Positions 12,769 through 19,502 of a stretch of DNA of 41,978 nucleotides are shown one piece after another. Source of the DNA: a virus. The stretch covers positions 1-41,978 of IMG/VR virus record IMGVR_UViG_3300042400_000238. One strand, written 5' to 3'. The notes below the pieces were generated by a model that did no database searches, was not told the origin of the DNA, and worked only from the letters and a program-made list of their open reading frames with translations. Numbering within the stretch: the stretch's first letter is position 1; each line of letters opens with the position of its first letter. A program made the translations under genes and the position numbers.

Positions 12769-12903
12769 ATGAAAAAATTAAAAATTAAATTATTACGCTA
12801 CTTTCATTCACCAAGTCGCGCTAAAATTAGCCGTGATATTCGCAATTACAATAAAGACGGAATATCAACAAATTGGATACATGAAGGGAATAAATTGGGA
12901 TGA
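12769..12903 (+). CDS. Hypothetical small basic protein (44 aa)
   Basis: Frame MKKLKIKLLRYFHSPSRAKI...HEGNKLG with GAGG 7 bases before the ATG at 12769. Strongly basic N-terminal half (pI clearly above 9 by composition), so possibly nucleic-acid binding. It ends in an ATGA overlap with 12900-13019. No homolog recognised. Confidence 0.58.
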   Translation: MKKLKIKLLRYFHSPSRAKISRDIRNYNKDGISTNWIHEGNKLG

Positions 12904-13019
12904 AAATAATTAGTAGGGTGAGGTCATGGTATTACTTCACTCTTTTTATTCGCTCTAAGAGCCTTGTACGAAGCCGATTTTATTACAATAAGTTTATAGA
13001 AATAAAGAAAAAGGGTTAA
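12900..13019 (+). CDS. Hypothetical small basic protein (39 aa)
   Basis: Frame MKIISRVRSWYYFTLFIRSK...IEIKKKG: a basic start, an aromatic core (WYYFTLFI), and many Arg/Lys. Overlapping start (ATGA) with 12769-12903 and a ribosome binding site for the next gene (AAGGG) in its last codons. Like its neighbour it is short and basic; the two look like a pair of related little proteins (R/K-rich, one hydrophobic patch each). Confidence 0.55.
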   Translation: MKIISRVRSWYYFTLFIRSKSLVRSRFYYNKFIEIKKKG

Positions 13020-13020
13020 T

Positions 13021-13245
13021 ATGGAAGAAGTAGAGAAATTTGCAGATGAATCAGATAGAGCGTCTGCAATTGAAGCGGCATCGATAGATTTGAGTATTAA
13101 GTTGGCTAGAAACAAAGCAAATCAAAAAGAATTTGAGCCAACTGGCTTTTGTTTAAATTGCGGTGAAAAATTAGCAAAACAAAAAAGATTCTGCGATAAA
13201 GATTGTGCTGATGACCATGATAGGAGAGTTAAGAATGTCAGATAA
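13021..13245 (+). CDS. TraR/DksA-type zinc-finger protein
   Basis: 74 residues. The C-terminal half has the TraR/DksA finger in full: FCLNCGEKLAKQKRFCDKDCADDHDRR, i.e. Cys-x2-Cys (44/47) and Cys-x3-Cys (58/62). The N-terminal helix is acidic and shorter than that of DksA. TraR-like proteins bind in the secondary channel of RNA polymerase and change promoter choice without ppGpp, so this protein could redirect host transcription; that is by family analogy. It overlaps the DUF3310 gene by 11 bases. Confidence 0.8.
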   Translation: MEEVEKFADESDRASAIEAASIDLSIKLARNKANQKEFEPTGFCLNCGEKLAKQKRFCDKDCADDHDRRVKNVR

Positions 13246-13465
13246 TGTTAATCATCCACATCATTACACTAGCGGTGGTATTGAAACAATTGATTACATG
13301 GAGGCCAAAGCAACACCAGAGGAGTTCCGTGGACATCTTAGATTGACTGCTTTAAAGTATCTATCACGAGCTGGATTAAAGAATGATACGCTTGAGGATT
13401 TAAAGAAAGCGCGTTGGTATATAGACTACTTAATTGATTTTATTGAAAGGGCAAATGATGAGTGA
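13235..13465 (+). CDS. DUF3310 protein (T7 gp1.7-like nucleotide kinase family)
   Basis: 76 residues, starting MSDNVNHPHHYTSGGIETID at 13235 with AGGAG 7-9 bases upstream. This is the full DUF3310 signature (NHPxHYxxGGIExID, then LKYLSRAGLKNDTLEDLKKARWYID). The family includes the C-terminal part of T7 gp1.7, for which nucleotide kinase activity is known; small members like this one are often found alone in phage early operons. Role in nucleotide metabolism is therefore likely but not proven for this short form. Confidence 0.9.
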   Translation: MSDNVNHPHHYTSGGIETIDYMEAKATPEEFRGHLRLTALKYLSRAGLKNDTLEDLKKARWYIDYLIDFIERANDE

Positions 13466-13685
13466 CGGTGGCAAAGGGTCTAAGCCAAGACCATTAAGTG
13501 TTGATAGAGATAAATTTGAATCTAGTTTTGATGCTATCTTTCGTAAGAAAGAACCACTGTGCGATATTTGTGGAAAGGTTTTAGATGCAAGTAAGGAATG
13601 TGCTTATACGGCATGCCCACTTAATTGGAACGAGGCTCGTATGGACATCATAGGGCAGAACGGCCCGATAGGTTATGGGGATTAG
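13458..13685 (+). CDS. Hypothetical zinc-ribbon protein (75 aa)
   Basis: Starts MSDGGKGSKPRPLSVDRDKF at 13458 (a second ATG stands just before, 13455); GAAAGGG lies 7-9 bases upstream. The leading GGKGSKPRP motif and the CDICGKVLDASKEC/ACPL cysteines (four in the C-terminal half) fit a small zinc ribbon seen in many phages. It is the last rightward gene; its stop overlaps that of the convergent gene 13682-13861 by 4 bases, with no terminator hairpin visible between the two. Confidence 0.72.
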   Translation: MSDGGKGSKPRPLSVDRDKFESSFDAIFRKKEPLCDICGKVLDASKECAYTACPLNWNEARMDIIGQNGPIGYGD

Positions 13686-13861
13686 TTCATTAATGGCCTA
13701 GTTAGGTCAAAGCATTTCATGCTTAGGCCGTCACCGCCAAATTCTAAATCATTGTTGGATAGTTCTAAAGTAACCGTTTCTCGTTCGTAATCTATAACTA
13801 TTCCAACAATGGTTTGACCTATCAATGTTTGAGCCATTTCTTTAGCTTCAACTTCTTTCAT
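13682..13861 (-). CDS. Hypothetical small protein, last gene of the late strand (59 aa)
   Basis: Frame MKEVEAKEMAQTLIGQTIVG...CFDLTRPLMN, 59 residues. The ATG at 13861 overlaps the TGA of the metallophosphoesterase gene (ATGA). Beta-rich with an acidic helix at the start. Since it lies at the very end of the late transcript it might not be a structural protein. The motif TLELSNNDLEFGGDGLSMKCFDL looks like a small beta sandwich. Unknown function. Confidence 0.68.
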   Translation of the reverse strand: MKEVEAKEMAQTLIGQTIVGIVIDYERETVTLELSNNDLEFGGDGLSMKCFDLTRPLMN

Positions 13862-15009
13862 ATCATTCCAATGTCGCAGGTATGGCGCTCTATTTCACCG
13901 TATTCTTTGTGCAATATGATTGAACACATATCACGACCAGCACGGTATCCTTGCCCTTGATGCCAAGCATCACGAGCTGCCAGTGTCCTGAAATACTCAA
14001 CCTGACCGCCAGCATACTCTTTCAAATCACGATGATGTACGTGACCGACATACCAATATCGATACTTAGAACGACCCCATTCTTCAGGTATATCTGATGC
14101 CATGATAGACATCATATCCCTGCCTTTTATGGTATCGCCATGCGTAGAGCCTATCAATACTTTACCAAACGGATAGTACCAAGATATAGCTGGTGACAAA
14201 TCCACTTCCATTCGTTTCTCTTTATGGAAATAACAACTTATCATTAACGCCAATGCGTAAGATGAATGGCCATCGTGGTTGCCTTTGTTGATTCTAAATA
14301 CTACTTTCTGATGCTTCTCAAGCAACCTTTGCAAGCAATATATCATGGCTCGCAAACCTATCTGCTGCACCTTAGCCCAGCGACCATCTACATCAAGCTG
14401 GTGACCAGAGTTCGTTATATTCTTCTGATTGTCTGCATGAAACATATCGCCAAGGTTTAGCAGCAATGCCGTGTGAGTATTTGGTGAGCTTGCTATCAGT
14501 CTGTCTATTGCACCGCACGTGAGCTGTTCTGCTATAGCCAAATCAAAATCAGCTCCAGCGTCTTGCGCCCATGCGTATAACCCAAAGTGAGGGTCACCCA
14601 TAGGGATAACTGTCAATGTGTCGGTTGGCTTTAATTTTGGAGGTGGGGATAGCGGAGCAAGACCTTTAATATCTTCTGCTAGATTAGTAACAAAATCTCT
14701 GACTACTTGCTCTAACTGAGCGTTATCTAGCGATGATTTAACCCATTGGCCTGATGGTTTACCGTCTTTATTATAGTAAGTGCTGACGCCCTTCACTAGG
14801 TAGCCTGGAGGAACTGGTCTAGTCATATCATGCTCAGGTGAATAACCTTGCAATGCACTTTTAGCTTTCAAGCTCCTAACAGCCACATCAACTACCGTGG
14901 CAGTTACACCAAAGAACTTTGCTGCTGCACGATTAGAACCCAGTTCACAAGACTTAGCGTAATATTCCCACTGCTTTGGTGTTGCGAACTGCTTTAATTC
15001 TTCTATCAT
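13858..15009 (-). CDS. Metallophosphoesterase with N-terminal HTH-like part
   Basis: 383 residues. About 1-60 (TPKQWEYYAKSCELGSNRAAAKFFGVTATVVDVAVRSLK) is an HTH of the kind found in phage terminase and Mor-like proteins. The calcineurin-like domain (about 130-370) shows every metal motif: GDPHFG, NLGDMFHADN, KGNHDGHSS, STHGDT and GHVHHRD. The HTH-phosphoesterase combination occurs in other phages, usually near the end of the late region, and its substrate (nucleotide, DNA or protein) is unknown. Here it follows the lysis genes, an unusual place for a DNA-metabolism enzyme. Start supported by the overlap with 15006-15254. Confidence 0.85.
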   Translation of the reverse strand: MIEELKQFATPKQWEYYAKSCELGSNRAAAKFFGVTATVVDVAVRSLKAKSALQGYSPEHDMTRPVPPGYLVKGVSTYYNKDGKPSGQWVKSSLDNAQLEQVVRDFVTNLAEDIKGLAPLSPPPKLKPTDTLTVIPMGDPHFGLYAWAQDAGADFDLAIAEQLTCGAIDRLIASSPNTHTALLLNLGDMFHADNQKNITNSGHQLDVDGRWAKVQQIGLRAMIYCLQRLLEKHQKVVFRINKGNHDGHSSYALALMISCYFHKEKRMEVDLSPAISWYYPFGKVLIGSTHGDTIKGRDMMSIMASDIPEEWGRSKYRYWYVGHVHHRDLKEYAGGQVEYFRTLAARDAWHQGQGYRAGRDMCSIILHKEYGEIERHTCDIGMI

Positions 15010-15254
15010 TTTTTAATTAACACCACGGCTGCTTCAATAGCCAAGTTTAAAAGATTTGGTGCAGTTTTAATAAATTGCTCTTTTACGTTACCTTCTAACT
15101 GAGTTAATGCAGACTTAACTACAGCTTTCTTGGCAGCGCCAGATAATTCATTATTCATTTGAGATTCTACTAATGATTTAATGGTTTCAAATAATTGAGC
15201 GTCAATCAAACGATTGATTACGAAAGACAACAAACTTAATATAAAACTAGACAT
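15006..15254 (-). CDS. Hypothetical lysis-region protein (82 aa)
   Basis: 82 residues, starting MSSFILSLLSFVINRLIDAQ: a hydrophobic N-terminal stretch (2-15), then amphipathic helices (LFETIKSLVESQMNNEL, KAAVVKSALTQLEG) and a hydrophobic C-terminal segment (LLNLAIEAAVVLIKK). It could be a membrane-associated holin accessory or antiholin; no such family was positively recognised. It overlaps the lipoprotein gene by 8 bases and the phosphoesterase by ATGA. Confidence 0.72.
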   Translation of the reverse strand: MSSFILSLLSFVINRLIDAQLFETIKSLVESQMNNELSGAAKKAVVKSALTQLEGNVKEQFIKTAPNLLNLAIEAAVVLIKK

Positions 15255-15456
15255 ATTGCTCCTTACATTCTAATGTGAAATAAATGAGTTCTATCTTATA
15301 CCAATCAGCCACCGATAATTCTTTTTGCGGATTCACTTGCACTTCCAGGCTCGGTTGACAAACCAACTTTTTTGCTGGATGCGATAGTGATAGCTGGATT
15401 GATGAACAAGCCGACAATAACAACAATAGAAGTGCCAATGGAAAGAATGTCCGCAT
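15247..15456 (-). CDS. Rz1-like outer-membrane lipoprotein (o-spanin candidate)
   Basis: 69 residues, starting MRTFFPLALLLLLLSACSS: a signal peptide with lipobox LSAC, then a mature part of about 53 residues containing PAKKLVCQPSLEVQVNP. It overlaps the end of the putative holin gene (15305-15619) by 152 bases in another frame of the same strand, as Rz1 genes do with Rz. Here, though, the partner frame encodes the holin-like protein. No good Shine-Dalgarno is seen, so the start may be one of the further upstream in-frame ATGs. The coaxial i-spanin would have to be found elsewhere (see 16029-16262). A lipoprotein role in outer-membrane disruption is family inference. Confidence 0.65.
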   Translation of the reverse strand: MRTFFPLALLLLLLSACSSIQLSLSHPAKKLVCQPSLEVQVNPQKELSVADWYKIELIYFTLECKEQYV

Positions 15457-15619
15457 CAGACAATGGCAAGTCATAACCAAATGCTTTAGCCAAAGCCACA
15501 ATAGCAGCCAATAGACCTGCAATGACTGAGCCAGTGATTTGGCCTTTCTTCCATGCTTCAGGATTAGCAACTTCTTTACCTTTGCGAAATACAGAAAATA
15601 AAGCTATTAATTTATTCAT
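15305..15619 (-). CDS. Putative holin (104 aa)
   Basis: 104 residues with two hydrophobic segments (about 29-49, GSVIAGLLAAIVALAKAFGY, and 58-79, ADILSIGTSIVVIVGLFINP) separated by a short acidic turn, a class II-like holin topology. The N-terminal part VANPEAWKKGQITG recurs in proteobacterial phage proteins next to endolysins. The gene directly follows the endolysin gene (4-base overlap), which supports the lysis role. No experimental holin family match was possible; it could also be an anti-holin or a tail-associated membrane protein. Confidence 0.6.
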   Translation of the reverse strand: MNKLIALFSVFRKGKEVANPEAWKKGQITGSVIAGLLAAIVALAKAFGYDLPLSDADILSIGTSIVVIVGLFINPAITIASSKKVGLSTEPGSASESAKRIIGG

Positions 15620-16032
15620 AGTGTCTTTCCTTTTTGAAAATCAGCTAACGATAATCCGCCAGTATATTGCATGTGAGCTGTTTCTTTTATCTTACCAGAC
15701 CATCTTCCAGCCCATTCAAGACCTATTGATTCACCTATCCTACCACACTTTGCGTAAATAACATCATTATCCCACAATGGTTTACCGTGAAGCATTGGCA
15801 CCCAATCGAAGGCAACTCTGTAATTATGTAGTGATTGACCGCCTCTTGCGTTAGTAACAATCCTACCTTTGGCTGTTCTTCCTTGAGCATAGATAACATC
15901 TTGAGCTTCATTATCTCGGTAAGTAGAATAAATAAGAATGTCGAACCCTGCGGCCAAACATTCTTTTTTAAACTGCTCTGCTAGTGCTTTTACTTTTGGG
16001 TGTAAATCTTCAAGTTTACGACTGTTAATCAT
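15616..16032 (-). CDS. Endolysin, M15/VanY-type peptidase
   Basis: 138 residues. Motifs of the D-Ala-D-Ala/L-alanyl-D-glutamate peptidase fold: STYRDNEAQD (36-45), QGRTAKGRIVTNARGGQSLHNY with His69, AFDWVP with Asp76, and the final KETAHMQY with His120. The three metal ligands and the substrate-binding part are intact. It cleaves peptides of peptidoglycan and has no signal peptide, so it depends on a holin. The gene overlaps both its neighbours by 4 bases. Size and motif order fit stand-alone phage endolysins of this class. Confidence 0.92.
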   Translation of the reverse strand: MINSRKLEDLHPKVKALAEQFKKECLAAGFDILIYSTYRDNEAQDVIYAQGRTAKGRIVTNARGGQSLHNYRVAFDWVPMLHGKPLWDNDVIYAKCGRIGESIGLEWAGRWSGKIKETAHMQYTGGLSLADFQKGKTL

Positions 16033-16262
16033 TTATCTGCCTTGTTATCTAGCCTATCAAATAACTTGTTTAACATTTCTTTTACTTCACGAATATCTTG
16101 GCGGTAATCATCACGAGCCACATAGTCTTTTGGCAATTCTTCACGCAGTTTAGCCAAATCAGATTTTAATTCTTTAACTGCTGACCACATCTCACGGAGA
16201 AACCAACCTAATACCAAAGAAGCTGATGACAAAACTATATTTAATATTGATTGGTTATCCAT
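16029..16262 (-). CDS. Membrane-anchored coiled-coil protein (i-spanin or holin-like)
   Basis: 77 residues: one N-terminal membrane helix (about 4-22, QSILNIVLSSASLVLGWFL), then a charged coiled coil to the end (VKELKSDLAKLREELPKDY, IREVKEMLNKLFDRLDNK). That topology matches an i-spanin, and the lipoprotein at 15247-15456 could be its partner, although the two genes are separated by the endolysin and holin. Proteins with this layout also occur near holins as accessory proteins. The assignment stays open; the coiled-coil plus membrane anchor is what the sequence shows. Confidence 0.6.
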   Translation of the reverse strand: MDNQSILNIVLSSASLVLGWFLREMWSAVKELKSDLAKLREELPKDYVARDDYRQDIREVKEMLNKLFDRLDNKADK

Positions 16263-16329
16263 GATAAGTCCTATTATATTGCAGTTGTATGTTAAAAAAT
16301 ATCGTATCGTTATTCTTATAAAATAACAA

Positions 16330-16542
16330 TTATCTTGGATAATCAGGAAACGGAATCCAAGCTAATGTATCTTCATCCCATAAATATGGGTATCCGTCAG
16401 TTGGAGGGTCAATAGGCGCAACCCAAGATATTTTTTCATCATTCCAAACCCAAGAATTAGGATGGCTTGCATTTAAAGCACTATTTCTCGCTTCATCAAG
16501 TTGTTCTTGTGTTGGCGGTGTATTAAAAATTGGGTCATTCAT
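16330..16542 (-). CDS. Small Trp-rich tail-fibre-associated protein (70 aa)
   Basis: 70 residues with repeated tryptophans. Two WxW/WDExxxxW elements (SWVWNDEKISWVAPIDPP and YPYLWDEDTLAWIPFP) resemble short repeats found at the ends of tail-fibre genes in aquatic phages. Overlaps 16535-17176 by 8 bases and so probably belongs to the fibre cluster. May be a chaperone or a fibre tip protein; unknown. No membrane segment. Confidence 0.68.
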   Translation of the reverse strand: MNDPIFNTPPTQEQLDEARNSALNASHPNSWVWNDEKISWVAPIDPPTDGYPYLWDEDTLAWIPFPDYPR

Positions 16543-17176
16543 CTTTTTTATCCTCTAATAATTCAATTCCATTATCATCAATTAATTTAAAACAAACTAA
16601 TAATGGGTCTGCATTAGGTTCTATCAATGGCACATCCTTTGGAATTAAACCAAGTCCTTTAATTGCAGACCATGTAATTGGATTGCTCATTGCATTTTTA
16701 ATTTTAGCGGCTGATGGTCTGCCTGTTGCAATAATTTCAGCTTGCATTTCACGCGCAATTATTGTTGTAAATTCATTTGCCGAATTGACTTCATACATTT
16801 CTTCATCAGAATATGGCGTTCCATCAGTATGTTTGCATCTAGTTGGCTCTGCTATTGCATAACATTCATCAAGTAATTTTCTTAATGTTTTAATTTCATC
16901 TTTGTTAAGTGCAAAATTAATTGCTTCCTCACGCTTAAATGATTCAGCTTCCAATATTTCAGCTTCAAGATTTAAAATAATATGCGGCAATCCACCAATA
17001 GATTTAAGGTGTTCTAACTCTGCTAGTTTAGATTTATATTTTAATTTTGAAACTTCTTCTAAAACTTCAGCTCGCAAACGACCATCTAAAAACCCATGAA
17101 GTGTTTGAATTTTAGCCCATACAGTTTCACCTATGACTTGGTATCTATAATTAAATTCTGAATTTAATTTGCTCAT
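16535..17176 (-). CDS. Hypothetical tail-fibre-cluster protein (213 aa)
   Basis: 213 residues, mostly helical, starting MSKLNSEFNYRYQVIGETVW. The stretches FLDGRLRAEVLEEVSKLKYKSKLAELEHLK and EAEILEAESFKREEA look like coiled coils. The location directly downstream of two fibre genes, in the place of tail-fibre assembly proteins, suggests a chaperone role; no sequence signature confirms it. The C-terminal 60 residues (NPITWSAIKGLGLIPKDVPLIEP) look like a compact domain. Function unknown. Confidence 0.68.
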   Translation of the reverse strand: MSKLNSEFNYRYQVIGETVWAKIQTLHGFLDGRLRAEVLEEVSKLKYKSKLAELEHLKSIGGLPHIILNLEAEILEAESFKREEAINFALNKDEIKTLRKLLDECYAIAEPTRCKHTDGTPYSDEEMYEVNSANEFTTIIAREMQAEIIATGRPSAAKIKNAMSNPITWSAIKGLGLIPKDVPLIEPNADPLLVCFKLIDDNGIELLEDKKDE

Positions 17177-17194
17177 TATAATCCTTGTATTATT

Positions 17195-18259
17195 TTATGT
17201 TAGTGAGTATCCAGCGGCAGATAGATACATTCTTGCCTGTCCTACACCAGTAGTATTAGTTGCTACAACACCTGTATTTGAAATAAGGTTTGATATAGAA
17301 ATGTATGATGAAATCCATCCATATCCATATATAGCTTTATCCCCGCCATATCCAGCTGCCGCCCCAGAGCGTTTAGCTGACCCTACAGTAGCAGTGTCAG
17401 TTGCCACAACTCCTGTATTTGAAACAAGGTTGCTCACTGATGTATTTACCGCTAGGGCTGGAGAACCAAACACGTAGATAGCCTTGTCATTACCATATCC
17501 AGCCCCTCCCAAGTGGTTTCTTGCTGTTCCTACACCAGCAATATCAGCTCCTATAACTCCTGTATTTGAAACACGGCTTGATATATTAGTGAATCCAGCA
17601 CCAGAAGGACTACCAAATGCGAATATAGCTTTATCCCCGCCATATCCAGCGCCAGGTAGTGCATTTCGTGCCGTTCCTGCATTAGCAGTATTACCTGCCA
17701 CAACTCCTGTATTTGAAACAAGGTTTGATACAGATACAGCAATCCCAGCAGAAGCAGCTCCAAATGCGAATATAGCTTTATCCCCGCCATATTTAGCCGC
17801 GGCTAAAATATATCGCGCTGTTCCTACACCAGTAGTATCACCTGCTACAACTCCTGTATTTGAAACTTTATTTGTCATGGATACAACAGCAGTAGTATAA
17901 CCATAACCAAAGATAGCCTTGTCACCACCATAACCAGCAGCAGCTATTCCATATCGCGCTGTTCCTACACCAGTAGTATTAGTTGCTATAACACCCGTAT
18001 TTGAAACAAGGTTTGTTATAGATGAATTAGACCCAGTATATCCATATCCAAATATAGCTTTTTTAGTAGGAACAAAATTGCTTTTACCCCAAAAGTTAGT
18101 AGGCATTGTAATCGCACCACTAGCAACGCCAGCCAATGTTCTAACGACTGTATCATTAAGGCTGATTTGCGTGGTTGTACCCAACCCAAGTTCCAAAGCG
18201 ATTGATTGCCCTGCGGTTGTGCCAGCTAAACTAATTGGTCCTGATGTATTGAGTGCCAT
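17195..18259 (-). CDS. Tail fibre with six tandem beta-propeller-like repeats
   Basis: 354 residues. About 1-65 form an attachment domain of a type repeated in many phage tail proteins (LNTSGPISLAG, TVVRTLAGVASGAI, NFWGKS). The remainder is six repeats of 46-49 residues, each starting KAI(F/Y)xxG, with SNTGV(V/I)A and G(V/N)GTAR in the middle and ending AAGYGGD. The most variable part lies right after the KAIFxFG start. The repeat length, aromatic start and glycine turns fit a Kelch/propeller-type fold, which would make it a receptor-binding structure. Its neighbour 18262-19500 carries other fibre repeats. Function by context. Confidence 0.75.
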   Translation of the reverse strand: MALNTSGPISLAGTTAGQSIALELGLGTTTQISLNDTVVRTLAGVASGAITMPTNFWGKSNFVPTKKAIFGYGYTGSNSSITNLVSNTGVIATNTTGVGTARYGIAAAGYGGDKAIFGYGYTTAVVSMTNKVSNTGVVAGDTTGVGTARYILAAAKYGGDKAIFAFGAASAGIAVSVSNLVSNTGVVAGNTANAGTARNALPGAGYGGDKAIFAFGSPSGAGFTNISSRVSNTGVIGADIAGVGTARNHLGGAGYGNDKAIYVFGSPALAVNTSVSNLVSNTGVVATDTATVGSAKRSGAAAGYGGDKAIYGYGWISSYISISNLISNTGVVATNTTGVGQARMYLSAAGYSLT

Positions 18260-18261
18260 AT

Positions 18262-19500
18262 TTATGGTGTTCCGTATGCTGTAACATCTAGTAACGCTAT
18301 GAAGTTACCTGATGAATCTAACGAGGCTACATTCGTGCCATTATAACTGAAATAAAGCTTTCCGCCACTAGGAGTTACACTCCAACCACCAGCGTTTGTA
18401 ATTTGAGTGGAATTAGTAGCATTAGTAGCATTAGTAGCATTAGTGGCATTTGTAGCGTTAGTCGCATTTGTAGCAGTTGCAGCAGACCCAGCGCTTGTAG
18501 CGTAAGTAGCTGTTGCAGCATTACCAGTTGTACTTTGATTCAAAGTAGGAAATGTGCAGTTAGCCAAGTTTCCTGAAGATGGTGTACCCAATGCTGGAGT
18601 TACCAATATAGGGCTTGTAGATAGCACTACATCACCTGTGCCTGTTTTTGTAGTAACTCCAGTACCGCCATTGGCAACTGGCAATGTTCCATCTACATGA
18701 GTTGTCAAACCAATCTTGCCATAACTAGGTGCAGTGCCAACACCGCCAGAAATAAGTGCATTACCAGTTGCAACATCGGCTAGTTTTGACAATGCGGTAG
18801 TGGTAGATGCAAATACTAAATCACCAATGGCATAAGACGCAAAACCAGTACCACCAGCAGTGGCAGGTAATGTTCCTGTAGTTAATGCTGATGTAGATGA
18901 AGCATATACAGCACCACCAGAAGTAAATGTAGTTAATCCAGTACCACCGTTCCCAGTAGCTAAAGTTCCAGAGATATGAGTAGTAAGACCAATCTTACCG
19001 TAAGATGGCGCAGTATTTATACCACCAGATATTAATGCGTTACCTGTAGCAACATCTGATAATTTTGATAAAGCAGTAGTTGTAGAAGCATACACCAAAT
19101 CACCAACTGCATAAGAGCTTTGACCAGTACCTCCAGATGTTGCTGGAATGGCTACATTGAATGTAGGGGTAGCATTGACTGTTAAAGTATCGGCAGACGC
19201 ATCGCCAAGCGTTGTATTGCCAGTTGAGCTTAATGTTGTAAATGCGCCTGTATTTGGCGTAGTATCCCCGACAGTACCATTGATATTAATGTCATATCTA
19301 GTAAAGTCATTCCATGCCGTACCATTCCATCTTTGATGTTTAAAAGTTGTACTATTCCAACGGATTGCATTAGTTGGCAAATTTGTAGGAGTAGTAAAGG
19401 CTGAATCTAAGCCTAATGTTAAATCATCAAATCTAGCATCAATTTCAGATGTATAGTTTGCATAGGTACTGGTATTTAGCGGTTTGCTATGGTCTGCCAT
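18262..19500 (-). CDS. Tail fibre protein with internal duplication (412 aa)
   Basis: A glycine/threonine/serine-rich fibre. Two copies of about 69 residues can be laid over each other (beginning ATSGGTGQSSYAVGDLVY and ATAGGTGFASYAIGDLVF, each running through SKLxDVATGNALISGG to NGGTG), evidence of a domain duplication. Further on, a run of Ala-Thr-Asn repeats (about 325-350) is encoded by a nine-base tandem repeat. The C-terminal SGGKLYFSYNGTNVASLDSSG motif is a fibre end known from other phages. Probably a receptor-binding fibre or trimeric shaft. Confidence 0.78.
   Translation of the reverse strand: MADHSKPLNTSTYANYTSEIDARFDDLTLGLDSAFTTPTNLPTNAIRWNSTTFKHQRWNGTAWNDFTRYDININGTVGDTTPNTGAFTTLSSTGNTTLGDASADTLTVNATPTFNVAIPATSGGTGQSSYAVGDLVYASTTTALSKLSDVATGNALISGGINTAPSYGKIGLTTHISGTLATGNGGTGLTTFTSGGAVYASSTSALTTGTLPATAGGTGFASYAIGDLVFASTTTALSKLADVATGNALISGGVGTAPSYGKIGLTTHVDGTLPVANGGTGVTTKTGTGDVVLSTSPILVTPALGTPSSGNLANCTFPTLNQSTTGNAATATYATSAGSAATATNATNATNATNATNATNATNSTQITNAGGWSVTPSGGKLYFSYNGTNVASLDSSGNFIALLDVTAYGTP
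18412..18483. repeat. Nine-base tandem repeat inside the fibre gene
   Basis: Eight imperfect units of ATTAGTAGC (plus strand), encoding Ala-Thr-Asn on the minus strand. First three units are identical, later ones drift. In-frame repeats of this kind can change copy number by slippage. Confidence 0.9.
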
Positions 19501-19502
19501 TT

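Noticed and set aside
17195-18259. CRISPR or tandem DNA array in the fibre gene
   Set aside because: The repeats are in-frame protein repeats of an open gene with codon-level variation.
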